Of a stretch of 12,670 nt of DNA, positions 1 to 7,219 are shown piece after piece. The first letter of the stretch is position 1, and each line of letters opens with the position of its first letter. The stretch spans positions 1-12,670 of the forward strand of contig JANXFM010000136.1 of NCBI GenBank assembly GCA_024959975.1, in the 5' to 3' direction. The DNA comes from Flavobacteriales bacterium (lineage in GTDB: Bacteria > Bacteroidota > Bacteroidia > Flavobacteriales > UBA7430). The position numbers and the translations under genes were made by a program. The notes beneath the pieces were generated by a model. The model was not told the origin of the DNA. It searched no databases and saw only the letters and a program-made list of their open reading frames with translations.

Positions 1-1614
1 GTAAACAAGCTGCTTAAAGCCGCGATCTCCAGATTTTTTTGCATTTAAATCGTTGGCCAATTGACAGGAAAACGTGTTATCATAACGAAAAATGCCCAAT
101 GAATTTTCAAATTCCAATACGGTCTCTAACTCTACTCCTTTCTGTTCTACCAATGCAATATTTTCCGGAGTCCAATACGTTCCTACTGTACTTGGCAACC
201 AAATTATCCAATCATTTATTCGACCGAAATACCAGGAAACACCGATGTTCTTTTTTACATTTCCATTGGAGAAATCCATTCCCATTCTAAGATTGGTCAT
301 CCAACCGATCTCATCCTGCAAATCCGGGTTTCCACCGGGACGCCAATACTTATCATTCCATGTGGGTCTTTTGTACGAACGGGACCAACTCCATTCCAGA
401 TTCCAATTTTCATCCGGCTTCACTTTAAAAGCTATACTTGGCAAAAATGGGCTCAAGTCATTATTAATCACTTCCTGTCGTGCTCCTAGGACAAATAAAA
501 GTTTATCACTTACCCAATTCCGGTAATTTATTCCGCTTGCAAATCGAATTTCATTATTCCCGAGAACATCTAAATTCGTACTCTTCACTGTATCCAATTG
601 AATACTATTCTCCAACCTTAAAACCTGATGATCGCTAAATCGCCATTGTAAATCCTGACTCAATTTGTAACGATAGCTCCTGTGCTCAGAAAACACATCT
701 CTCAGAGAATCCTCGTAAATCAAATTAGCATGTTGATAAGCAATCTGACTATTCCATACTAAATTCTCTTTTTGATGGTGTATTTGAAATAGTAGAATAT
801 CAGATTCATCTTGCTGCTCTGCCACAGAAAAAGCTTCAGATATGCTTGGCGCAAGCTCCCGATCTGTTTCCTGATGCCAATAGCGAATGTTTGTATTCCA
901 GTATTTATTTAATCGATAAGCGTAGGAAGTCTGAATACCTCTGCTTAAAAATGAAGCATGCTCTACTTCTCTTTTTTCGCCCTGTAAATAGGGGTCTTTA
1001 AAAGTGTAATTATTCTCAGCAGCATTGCTAAAAAGTCGTACATCAAAAGCCCTTTTCGAATTCGATATCTGTGTTTTTAATCCATACATCTGCTGCCCGA
1101 AACTACCAACAGTAACCTGAACATGAGCTTTAACCCCTTGATCGTACAGCGATGTACTTTGTAAATGAATAGAACCTCCTACAGCACCTTCTCCCAATAA
1201 AGAACTTAAACCTCCCGATTGTACATCTAGTTCATCAATAAAAAAAACAGGAATCAAAGACAGGTCTTGTTGTCCGGTGGTTAACTGATTCAGGACAATT
1301 CCATTCCAAAGAATTTGAGTGTGAGAAGCTCCAGCACCACGGATAGAGGAACTTGCCAACCCTCCGGCACCATAAGATCTAATTCGAATATGCGAAGAAC
1401 CCGACAATAATGAGGCAATATCAGAATAACTATTTTTCTCTAATACCGAATCTAAAGTCAATACCGAAGAACCTACAGCCCAACGTTGCAACTTATCCTC
1501 AAACAAGATAATTTCTTTAAGCACAGGGATATCAACACTCTTTAAAGAGTCCTTCTCCTGAGCAAATAACAAAGAAGTCAAAAGACTAAGCCCTATGAAT
1601 ATCCACTTATTCAT
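1..1614 (-). CDS. btuB: BtuB-like TonB-dependent outer-membrane receptor (partial, C-terminus off the left edge)
   Basis: The minus-strand frame is open from an ATG at 1614 to the window edge (538 codons, no stop). Residues 1-18 look like a Sec signal peptide (K3, hydrophobic core, LLFA|QE). Residues about 30-150 fit a TonB plug: IRSYGAGGLASSSIRGAG near 78-95, LWNGIVLN, then IDELDVQSGG and GEGAVGGSIHL. The remainder is an aromatic-rich beta-barrel containing KYWRPGGNPDL near 422-432, the counterpart of a conserved barrel motif in BtuB-type receptors. Such receptors import a ligand across the outer membrane using TonB energy. The cobalamin riboswitch just upstream makes vitamin B12 or a related corrinoid the likely substrate; that part is inference from context. 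Full-length relatives are about 600-700 residues, so roughly the last fifth is missing. There is no Shine-Dalgarno site. A three-codon ORF (M-N-L-stop) ends in an ATGA overlap with the start codon. Confidence 0.9.
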   Translation of the reverse strand, partial: MNKWIFIGLSLLTSLLFAQEKDSLKSVDIPVLKEIILFEDKLQRWAVGSSVLTLDSVLEKNSYSDIASLLSGSSHIRIRSYGAGGLASSSIRGAGASHTQILWNGIVLNQLTTGQQDLSLIPVFFIDELDVQSGGLSSLLGEGAVGGSIHLQSTSLYDQGVKAHVQVTVGSFGQQMYGLKTQISNSKRAFDVRLFSNAAENNYTFKDPYLQGEKREVEHASFLSRGIQTSYAYRLNKYWNTNIRYWHQETDRELAPSISEAFSVAEQQDESDILLFQIHHQKENLVWNSQIAYQHANLIYEDSLRDVFSEHRSYRYKLSQDLQWRFSDHQVLRLENSIQLDTVKSTNLDVLGNNEIRFASGINYRNWVSDKLLFVLGARQEVINNDLSPFLPSIAFKVKPDENWNLEWSWSRSYKRPTWNDKYWRPGGNPDLQDEIGWMTNLRMGMDFSNGNVKKNIGVSWYFGRINDWIIWLPSTVGTYWTPENIALVEQKGVELETVLEFENSLGIFRYDNTFSCQLANDLNAKKSGDRGFKQLVY

Positions 1615-1643
1615 AAATTCATTTACACAGGCAAAAAAGCATA

Positions 1644-1689
1644 GAAATGCGTTAGCGTTTCACATCACCTTTTCACCGAAAGTTGTGAT
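1644..1689 (-). promoter_or_regulatory. Putative expression platform of the cobalamin riboswitch (two hairpins)
   Basis: Between the aptamer and the receptor start, the minus-strand RNA can form two hairpins. The first (1664-1689) has an outer stem ATCAC/GTGAT, an inner CTTTC/GAAAAG stem with one bulge, and a GGT loop. The second (1644-1661) pairs GAAACGC with GCATTTC, with one mismatch and a UAAC loop, followed by a short T-rich stretch (TATGCTTTTTT). The first could be the regulatory hairpin that docks with the aptamer. The second could be a weak terminator or part of a start-masking structure. Which one does the switching cannot be decided by eye. Confidence 0.45.
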
Positions 1690-1862
1690 TCCTTTACACC
1701 TAGGCAGGTCTTCTGACTTACTCTACCTTGTCGATCTTCCCGTAAAAAACAGTGACCTTTTGAATGACAAGACTCTTACAGAGCTTACAGCTGCGGGAAC
1801 AGTTCAGGATTTAAACCCGATTCCCTTTTAAGGCTCAACCTGAAAGGTTGTACCACCAAAGC
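1690..1862 (-). promoter_or_regulatory. Cobalamin (B12) riboswitch aptamer
   Basis: Read on the minus strand, the conserved core of the cobalamin aptamer is present in order. These are AAAAGGGAAT, a GGGTTTAAATCC arm, the hallmark CTGTTCCCGCAGCTGTAA, TCACTG, GGGAAG, and the near-invariant GTCAGAAGACCTGCC (minus strand, about 1718-1704). A short CTTT/AAAG pairing can close the ends as P1. In this family, adenosylcobalamin or a related corrinoid binds the RNA and represses the downstream gene, here the BtuB-like receptor. The 5' end of the aptamer falls a few bases after the TATCTTTG promoter box, so the transcript appears to begin with the aptamer itself. Confidence 0.93.
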
Positions 1863-1866
1863 GATG

Positions 1867-1874
1867 CAAAGATA
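1867..1874 (-). promoter_or_regulatory. Promoter -7 box of the B12 receptor transcript
   Basis: The minus strand reads TATCTTTG, an exact match to the Bacteroidota primary-sigma -7 consensus TAnnTTTG. Transcription would start near 1863, at the 5' boundary of the cobalamin aptamer. I see no good -33 TTG at normal spacing. Confidence 0.65.
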
Positions 1875-1927
1875 AGGTAAATTAGTGAACAGTGATGAGT
1901 TGACAAACTGAAGGCTGATAGCTGAGT

Positions 1928-1967
1928 GACCCCCTTATTAAGGAGGGGTGCCCGGAGGGCGGGGTGG
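1928..1967. repeat. GC-rich palindromic intergenic repeat
   Basis: This is a compact element in an otherwise AT-rich gap, lying between the 3' end of the RNA methyltransferase gene and the B12-receptor promoter. It holds two adjacent hairpins. One is an imperfect CCCCCTT-ATT-AAGGAGGGG stem, the other a perfect GCCC-GGA-GGGC stem (1950-1960), followed by GGGGTGG. From memory, very similar C-rich/G-rich palindromes are scattered through Bacteroidota intergenic regions. No T-tract follows on either strand, so it is not a canonical intrinsic terminator, but it could protect the 3' end of the methyltransferase mRNA. Confidence 0.5.
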
Positions 1968-1969
1968 TT

Positions 1970-2716
1970 CTACTTCGAACGAAAACCAGAAAGCACAATG
2001 GCAGTAGCAGTTGCGACATTCAAAGAATCAATCCCAGAATTTGAGAAGGATGGGATGGTTATTTTTTGATTTGCCAAATCAAGAATTTCATCTGAAATTC
2101 CATGAGACTCACTCCCCATTAATAGAATTGATCTTTCAGCAAAATCAGTTTTATAAATAGATTCTCCATCCAGATCGCAAGCATAAATTTGATGTGTGCC
2201 TAGGTCAGTAAGCATTTGTGCCAAATCTCCATAATGAAGTTGCACGCTATTGATTGACCCCATCGCTGACTGTACGGTCTTAGGATTGTATTGGTCAACA
2301 CTATCTGATGTGCATAGAATCTGTTTTACACCAAACCAGTCAGCAAGACGAATGATGGTACCCATATTTCCGGGGTCTTTTACGCCATCAAGTGCTAAGA
2401 TTACTTTCTCAGATTTCACTTCAGCAAACTCTTGTCTGTCATTTTGCTTCAACACCAACAATACTTCATTAGGTGTTTTCAGCGTAGAAACCTGAGCTAA
2501 GTCTTTTTCGCTCATCTCGAAACTCTTGTCAAGCCCAACATAATTGGGGTGCTCATCAAACCAAGTTGAAGTTGCATACAACTCATTCCAACCTTTAGAC
2601 GACTCAAGAATCTCCTCAACGATCTTCTTCCCCTCAACAACAAAAAGCCCCGTATTCTTACGTTCTTTCTTTCGCTGAAGACTTCTTAATTTCTTGATTT
2701 GACTTTTACTCAACAT
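1970..2716 (-). CDS. SpoU/TrmH-family RNA 2'-O-ribose methyltransferase
   Basis: This 248-residue protein would transfer a methyl group from S-adenosylmethionine to a ribose 2'-OH in rRNA or tRNA. Residues about 1-95 form the N-terminal substrate-binding part typical of RlmB/TsnR-like members (basic start, GLFVVEGKKIVEE at 23-35). The C-terminal SPOUT knot carries all three SpoU motifs. Motif 1 is DPGNMGTIIRLADWFG (N117, R123), motif 2 is LLMGSESHGIS (E203, G206), and motif 3 is GIDSLNVATATAIVLSGF (S231, L232, N233). Length is normal and the ends look complete. The exact target nucleotide cannot be read from sequence, so no specific gene symbol is given. It is divergent from tamL across 177 bases. 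A near-consensus promoter box lies only a few bases before its ATG, suggesting a very short leader. Confidence 0.92.
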   Translation of the reverse strand: MLSKSQIKKLRSLQRKKERKNTGLFVVEGKKIVEEILESSKGWNELYATSTWFDEHPNYVGLDKSFEMSEKDLAQVSTLKTPNEVLLVLKQNDRQEFAEVKSEKVILALDGVKDPGNMGTIIRLADWFGVKQILCTSDSVDQYNPKTVQSAMGSINSVQLHYGDLAQMLTDLGTHQIYACDLDGESIYKTDFAERSILLMGSESHGISDEILDLANQKITIPSFSNSGIDSLNVATATAIVLSGFRSK

Positions 2717-2721
2717 AAATG

Positions 2722-2730
2722 CAAAGGTTA
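2722..2730 (-). promoter_or_regulatory. Possible promoter -7 box of the RNA methyltransferase gene
   Basis: The minus strand reads TAACCTTTG, which is TAnnTTTG with one extra base between TA and TTTG. The ATG follows five bases later, so a start from this box would give an almost leaderless mRNA. This is a weak call because of the spacing difference and the lack of a clear -33 element. Confidence 0.3.
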
Positions 2731-2736
2731 AAAAAA

Positions 2737-2860
2737 GAATTCAGAAGTCAGAATTCAGGAGACAGGAGAAAAATGAAGAATCAATAATGAATTCATTTTC
2801 AAATTTTATCTAGATAGCTATCGGGATTTAACTTTCAATTTTTAACTTTCAGCTTTCAAA
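2737..2860. repeat. Low-complexity intergenic repeats and GATAGCTATC palindrome
   Basis: The gap between the methyltransferase and tamL contains repeated short words. GAATTCAG occurs at 2737-2744 and 2751-2758, mixed with CAGAAGTCAG and GGAGACAGGAG. TAACTTTCA occurs twice shortly before tamL. At 2813-2822 there is a perfect 10-base palindrome, GATAGCTATC, followed by GGGAT. Such words are, from memory, common dispersed sequences in Bacteroidota intergenic DNA. No coding potential is apparent. Confidence 0.4.
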
Positions 2861-2872
2861 GAAACATTGTGA

Positions 2873-2880
2873 TACATTTG
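2873..2880 (+). promoter_or_regulatory. Promoter -7 box of tamL
   Basis: TACATTTG matches TAnnTTTG exactly. The predicted transcription start is near 2884, about ten bases before the TTG start codon. TTTC around 2854 is at best a poor -33 element. Confidence 0.55.
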
Positions 2881-2893
2881 TAAAAAATATCGA

Positions 2894-5194
2894 TTGAAAG
2901 CCACGCTAAATATTAGACTCTTATCTTTTTTGGTTTGCATTGCAATTTGTTTCAGCAATTGTACTACAAATAAACATCTGGGTGAAAAAAAACACTTACT
3001 TACTAAAAATAGAATTGTGCAAGATGGGCATAAAGTAAGAAACAAAGAACTCTACGCACTGCTTAAACAAAAACCCAACAAAAAAATCTTAGGATTTATC
3101 CCTATTTACCTAAACATCTACAATATTACTTCCGAGAAAAACGAAAATAATATCTTCAAAAAAATAGGTGAACCACCAGTTATATTAAACCATCGTTTGG
3201 CTCGAAAGTCAGCTACACAAGTTAAACTTTACTATAAAAACAAAGGGTATTTTGATGCAAGTGTTTCCTTCGATGTTCATACAAAGAAACATAAAGCAAA
3301 AGCTGTTTATTCCATTAATAGTGGAACAGCATACAAGATTAATGAAGTTAAAATTAATCAAAAAGACGACAGTGATTTAAATAAAAGCATCCAGAAACTC
3401 TTGGATAAGACTCAGATAAAAAAGGGGGAAACATATAACTTCAAAAACCTGGAAAACGAACGTTCACGCATAGCATCTCAACTGCAAAACCAAGGCTACT
3501 ATCAATTCAATAAAGAATTCATTTATTTCCTTGCCGATACAAATCAAATAAAAAAAGAAGTCAATTTAGATCTAGTTGTTAAACCCTTCAAAAAAAACGA
3601 AAAGGGTACAATTATTCAGAAAGACCATAAATCTGGTATCATAGGACTTGTGAATGTTCATCTAGAAACTAAAAATTCTAAGACGGTTAACGACACTACA
3701 ATTTTACAAGGAATAAATTTTATTTACAGCACAAACAAACCACCCTTCAATCTAAAAAGGCTTGCTGAAAAAATTCTATTAAAACCGGGAATTCCATACA
3801 ACAAAAACTTTGTAGACAAAAGCTACCAGGCATTATCAGAATTAAAAAACTTTAAAAAAATATCATTTGAATTCTCCCCTATTAATCCCAACCAACATGA
3901 CGATGTTTTAATTGCCGATATTTATTTAACACCCGGTAAAAAAATAGCTTATACCGTTGAAGTTGAGGCAACAAATAACCCCGAACTAAATGACGGTATT
4001 TCAGGATCTGCTTCTTTAAGTCATTACAACATTTTTAAAGGGGCCGAACATTTGCAATTAACATTTAAAGGCTCTAAGAATTTCATCAACACAGGGGAAA
4101 ATGGATTTATTATGAATCTTACCATTCCCAGCTTAATAAGTCCTTTAAAATTAAATCGGATTCTAAATAAAAATTCAAGAACAAAAACTGTTTTGACAGC
4201 TTCTGCAACAAAACAACAGCGCCCGGAATTTACCAGAAATAGTGTTACAGGCAGTTACACTTATCAATGGAAAACAAGACAAAACTACCAACATAAGCTA
4301 TCTCTTTTTAACCTTAGTTATGTCAACTTTCAAGGAGATTCTGCTGATTTGAGCAATATTTCGGAATACCTGATAGCCAAAAATTATTCCAGTCATTTGA
4401 TTCCAACAAGCTCTTATACGCTCAGCTTTAACAATCAAAATATTAACAAACTAAAAAACCATAGTTTCTTTAGAATACACATAGAGTCATCGGGTAGCAT
4501 TTTAAGACATTTAGCAGAAGCCTTCAATTTCAATCAACTAAAAGATGATGAAGGGAATCCAATCCTTCAAGAAGATGGAAGCCCTACTTACGTCTTAAGT
4601 TTATGGGATAGAGAAAATAAGAAGGATGGGATTATATTCACTCAATACATTAAAACAAGTTTAGACTACAGGTATTATTGGGAAATTGATAAAAAAAACA
4701 GCCTTGCACTAAGAACTATGGGAGGAATAATTTATGCCTATGGAAATACCGAGCAGGCACCTTTTCACAAAAAATTTATTGCAGGTGGCGCCAACGATTT
4801 AAGAGGTTGGCAAGCATTTAAAAGACCCCCGGGAACACTAAGCACTACAGAAAGGCGACTTTACACCGGTGGAATAAAACTCATAACAAGTATAGAATAT
4901 CGATTCAACCTGATCAAAAAACTTAAAGGAGCTATATTCATGGATGCAGGAAACATCTGGGAAATTAGTGCCAACAATAGCGAAAATGAAGCTGCTAATT
5001 TTAAGTGGGATCGATTTTTAGATGAAATTGCCGTAGATGTAGGTTTTGGCTTGCGCTACGACTTCAAATATTTCATCTTACGTAGTGATCTGGGCTTCGC
5101 TGTTCGCGAGCCATACGAAAGCAAACCATGGCAATGGGAAAAAGTGAAAATTAATGATTCTCAATTAAACATTGGCCTAGGTTATCCTTTTTAA
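2894..5194 (+). CDS. tamL: TamL: BamA/TamA-family outer-membrane assembly lipoprotein
   Basis: This 766-residue protein has an Omp85 layout. A lipoprotein signal ends at C23 (ICFSNC), and the TTNKHLGEKKHLLTKN that follows is typical of TamL, the lipidated TamA-like protein of Bacteroidota. Residues about 95-345 form POTRA-like repeats with the NKGYFDASVSFDV, NQGYYQF and LKNFKKISFEFSP strand patterns. Residues about 350-766 form the 16-strand barrel. LRGW at 636-639 corresponds to the conserved (V/L)RG(F/W/Y) of barrel loop 6, and the chain ends in a terminal Phe (GLGYPF) as outer-membrane barrels do. The likely role is insertion or assembly of outer-membrane proteins with TamB. The start is TTG: a TGA at 2870 closes the frame upstream, there is no in-frame ATG before residue 407, and only this start yields an intact lipoprotein signal. 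There is no clear Shine-Dalgarno site. No tamB is adjacent in this window. Confidence 0.88.
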   Translation: MKATLNIRLLSFLVCIAICFSNCTTNKHLGEKKHLLTKNRIVQDGHKVRNKELYALLKQKPNKKILGFIPIYLNIYNITSEKNENNIFKKIGEPPVILNHRLARKSATQVKLYYKNKGYFDASVSFDVHTKKHKAKAVYSINSGTAYKINEVKINQKDDSDLNKSIQKLLDKTQIKKGETYNFKNLENERSRIASQLQNQGYYQFNKEFIYFLADTNQIKKEVNLDLVVKPFKKNEKGTIIQKDHKSGIIGLVNVHLETKNSKTVNDTTILQGINFIYSTNKPPFNLKRLAEKILLKPGIPYNKNFVDKSYQALSELKNFKKISFEFSPINPNQHDDVLIADIYLTPGKKIAYTVEVEATNNPELNDGISGSASLSHYNIFKGAEHLQLTFKGSKNFINTGENGFIMNLTIPSLISPLKLNRILNKNSRTKTVLTASATKQQRPEFTRNSVTGSYTYQWKTRQNYQHKLSLFNLSYVNFQGDSADLSNISEYLIAKNYSSHLIPTSSYTLSFNNQNINKLKNHSFFRIHIESSGSILRHLAEAFNFNQLKDDEGNPILQEDGSPTYVLSLWDRENKKDGIIFTQYIKTSLDYRYYWEIDKKNSLALRTMGGIIYAYGNTEQAPFHKKFIAGGANDLRGWQAFKRPPGTLSTTERRLYTGGIKLITSIEYRFNLIKKLKGAIFMDAGNIWEISANNSENEAANFKWDRFLDEIAVDVGFGLRYDFKYFILRSDLGFAVREPYESKPWQWEKVKINDSQLNIGLGYPF

Positions 5195-5228
5195 AAAAAA
5201 AATTCTCCCACCCTCATAAATAATTGAT

Positions 5229-5236
5229 TAAATTTG
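5229..5236 (+). promoter_or_regulatory. Promoter -7 box of the fbaA-accD operon
   Basis: TAAATTTG is an exact TAnnTTTG match in the 72-base gap after tamL. It predicts transcription from about 5240 and a leader of about 26 bases. No terminator hairpin follows tamL, so read-through from tamL is also possible. Confidence 0.55.
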
Positions 5237-5266
5237 CACCTATAAATCTTATAAATTAAATCACAA

Positions 5267-6358
5267 ATGAACAAAAAATTCAGTGCAGGTGTTGCTTATG
5301 GCAACCAGGTTCAAGAAATTTTTCAATATGCTAAAAAAAATAATTTTGCCCTCCCGGCAGTTAATGTTTCTTCAAATTCTACAATAAATGCAGTTATCGA
5401 AACTGCTTCGGAGCTTAACTCTCCGGCCATTATTCAATTTTCACGTGGTGGTGGACAATTCTTTTCGGGTAAATCCCTGAGTAACAAGAATGAACAATCT
5501 GCAATAAACGGATGTATTTCCGGTGCAATGCACGTACACCAAATGGCTGAACTTTATGGTGCAACTGTAATTCTTCATACAGATCACTGCCAAAAATCGT
5601 GGCTAACATGGATTGATGGTTTAATTGATGCCGGTGAAAAATACTTTAAGCTACATGGTAAGCCCCTTTTCTCATCTCATATGATCGACCTTTCGGCAGA
5701 ACCTATCAATGAAAATATTGATATCTGTAAAGACTACCTTAAGAGAATGAGTAAAATAGGAATGACACTTGAAATTGAATTAGGTGTTACAGGTGGTGAA
5801 GAAGATGGTATTGACAATAGCGATGTTGATAATGCAGATCTTTATACACAACCTGAAGAAGTTGCTTTTGCTTATGCAGAGTTAAAAAAAATATCAAACA
5901 GATTTACAATTGCCGCTTCTTTCGGAAATGTACATGGCGTTTACAAACCGGGTAACGTACAACTTACTCCGATCATCTTAAAAAACTCTCAGGAATTTAT
6001 TCGAAAAAAATTCAATATTTCTGGAGAAAAACCAGTAGATTTCGTGTTTCATGGAGGTTCTGGTTCTACATTAGAAGAAATTAGAGAGGCTGTTTCTTAT
6101 GGCGTAGTGAAAATGAACATCGATACAGACTTGCAGTACGCTTTTACTGAAGGCGTTAGGGATTACATCCTTGAACAAAAAGACTATATCATGTGTCAAA
6201 TTGGTAACCCCGAAGGAAAGGATAAGCCCAACAAAAAACATTATGACCCACGTAAATATATGCGTGCGGGAGAACTTACATTCAAGTCACGTTTAAAACG
6301 CTCTTTTGAGGACTTGAATAATGTAAACACATTAAATCAGGTATATGGTTTGGTTTAA
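5267..6358 (+). CDS. fbaA: Class II fructose-bisphosphate aldolase
   Basis: This 363-residue enzyme would reversibly cleave fructose 1,6-bisphosphate into dihydroxyacetone phosphate and glyceraldehyde 3-phosphate in glycolysis and gluconeogenesis. It follows the long E. coli FbaA type (about 359 residues). Visible landmarks are the catalytic and zinc motif HTDHC (D106, H107), EIELGVTGGEEDG (169-181, with the E178/E179 pair), NVHGVYKPGN with zinc ligand H223, FHGGSGST with zinc ligand H262, and KMNIDTDLQYA (N284, D286) contacting the substrate phosphate. All zinc ligands are present, so it should be active. Its last 14 bases overlap the start of accD in another frame, so the two are surely cotranscribed and probably translationally coupled. 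It has its own TAnnTTTG box upstream. Confidence 0.97.
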   Translation: MNKKFSAGVAYGNQVQEIFQYAKKNNFALPAVNVSSNSTINAVIETASELNSPAIIQFSRGGGQFFSGKSLSNKNEQSAINGCISGAMHVHQMAELYGATVILHTDHCQKSWLTWIDGLIDAGEKYFKLHGKPLFSSHMIDLSAEPINENIDICKDYLKRMSKIGMTLEIELGVTGGEEDGIDNSDVDNADLYTQPEEVAFAYAELKKISNRFTIAASFGNVHGVYKPGNVQLTPIILKNSQEFIRKKFNISGEKPVDFVFHGGSGSTLEEIREAVSYGVVKMNIDTDLQYAFTEGVRDYILEQKDYIMCQIGNPEGKDKPNKKHYDPRKYMRAGELTFKSRLKRSFEDLNNVNTLNQVYGLV

Positions 6359-7202
6359 AAGAAAAAACAAAAAAGTAATTACAGAAACCAAAGACAAAAA
6401 GGAAATCCCTGAAGGTCTTTGGTACAAATGTCCTAAGTGTAAGGTGGTCGTCTCTACAGACGAGCATCAGGGAAATTTATGGGTATGCCACAATTGCAAC
6501 CACCACGAACGCGTTAACTCAAATGAGTATTTCAGTATTCTATTTGACGATAACAAATTCACAGAGCTCGATGCAAATATGACATCCAGCGACCCATTAG
6601 AATTTGAAGACACCAAAAAATATACAGATCGTTTAGAAGCAACGAAAAAGAAAACAGGCATCAAAGATGCTGTTACTACCGGTTACGGGAAGCTTAACGA
6701 TATGGATATCACAATCGCCTGCATGAACTTCAACTTTATTGGAGGTTCTATGGGTTCTGTAGTTGGTGAAAAAATTGCTCGCGCTATTAAGTACTCTATC
6801 GACAATGAAATTCCATTTATGATGATTTCTAAATCGGGAGGTGCACGAATGATGGAAGCAGCATTTTCTTTAATGCAAATGGCTAAAACATCAGCAAGAC
6901 TTTCTCAATTAGCAGAAAAAGGAGTCCCCTACGTATCGATGCTTACAGACCCAACTACAGGTGGGATTACGGCCTCTTTTGCTATGCTTGGTGATATTAA
7001 CATTGCTGAGCCTGGAGCACTAATTGGATTTGCAGGACCTCGTGTAGTAAAAGAAACCATAGGTAAAGATTTACCTGAAGGCTTCCAAACCTCCGAATTT
7101 GTTAAAGAACATGGCTTCTTAGATTTTATCGTAGAACGCAAAAATCTAAAAGAAAAAGTAGGGCAATTCTTGAAAATGACTTATTACGCTGTAGCAGAAT
7201 AA
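6345..7202 (+). CDS. accD: Acetyl-CoA carboxylase carboxyltransferase subunit beta
   Basis: With AccA, this 285-residue subunit would move the carboxyl group from carboxybiotin on AccB to acetyl-CoA, giving malonyl-CoA, the committed step of fatty-acid synthesis in the cytoplasm. An N-terminal zinc ribbon is intact, with four cysteines in two CxxC pairs (C29/C32 and C48/C51). The crotonase-fold carboxyltransferase domain follows, with GGSMGSVVGEKIA (133-145), KSGGARMMEA (163-172) for the oxyanion hole, TDPTTGGITASFAMLGD (201-217) and EPGALIGFAGPRV (222-234). Length and both ends are normal for AccD. The ATG lies inside the 3' end of fbaA with AGG just upstream, a layout that favours coupling. 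No terminator is visible before the rpsO promoter. Confidence 0.97.
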   Translation: MVWFKRKNKKVITETKDKKEIPEGLWYKCPKCKVVVSTDEHQGNLWVCHNCNHHERVNSNEYFSILFDDNKFTELDANMTSSDPLEFEDTKKYTDRLEATKKKTGIKDAVTTGYGKLNDMDITIACMNFNFIGGSMGSVVGEKIARAIKYSIDNEIPFMMISKSGGARMMEAAFSLMQMAKTSARLSQLAEKGVPYVSMLTDPTTGGITASFAMLGDINIAEPGALIGFAGPRVVKETIGKDLPEGFQTSEFVKEHGFLDFIVERKNLKEKVGQFLKMTYYAVAE

Positions 7203-7219
7203 AATCCGAATAAAAGATT

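Noticed and set aside
92..526. Plus-strand open frame inside the receptor region
   Set aside because: It lies opposite the continuous 538-codon BtuB-like frame, has no family resemblance, and reads like antisense of a barrel-coding region.
1595..1831. Plus-strand open frame of 78 codons
   Set aside because: It runs antisense through the cobalamin riboswitch and its platform; the conserved RNA motifs explain the sequence better.
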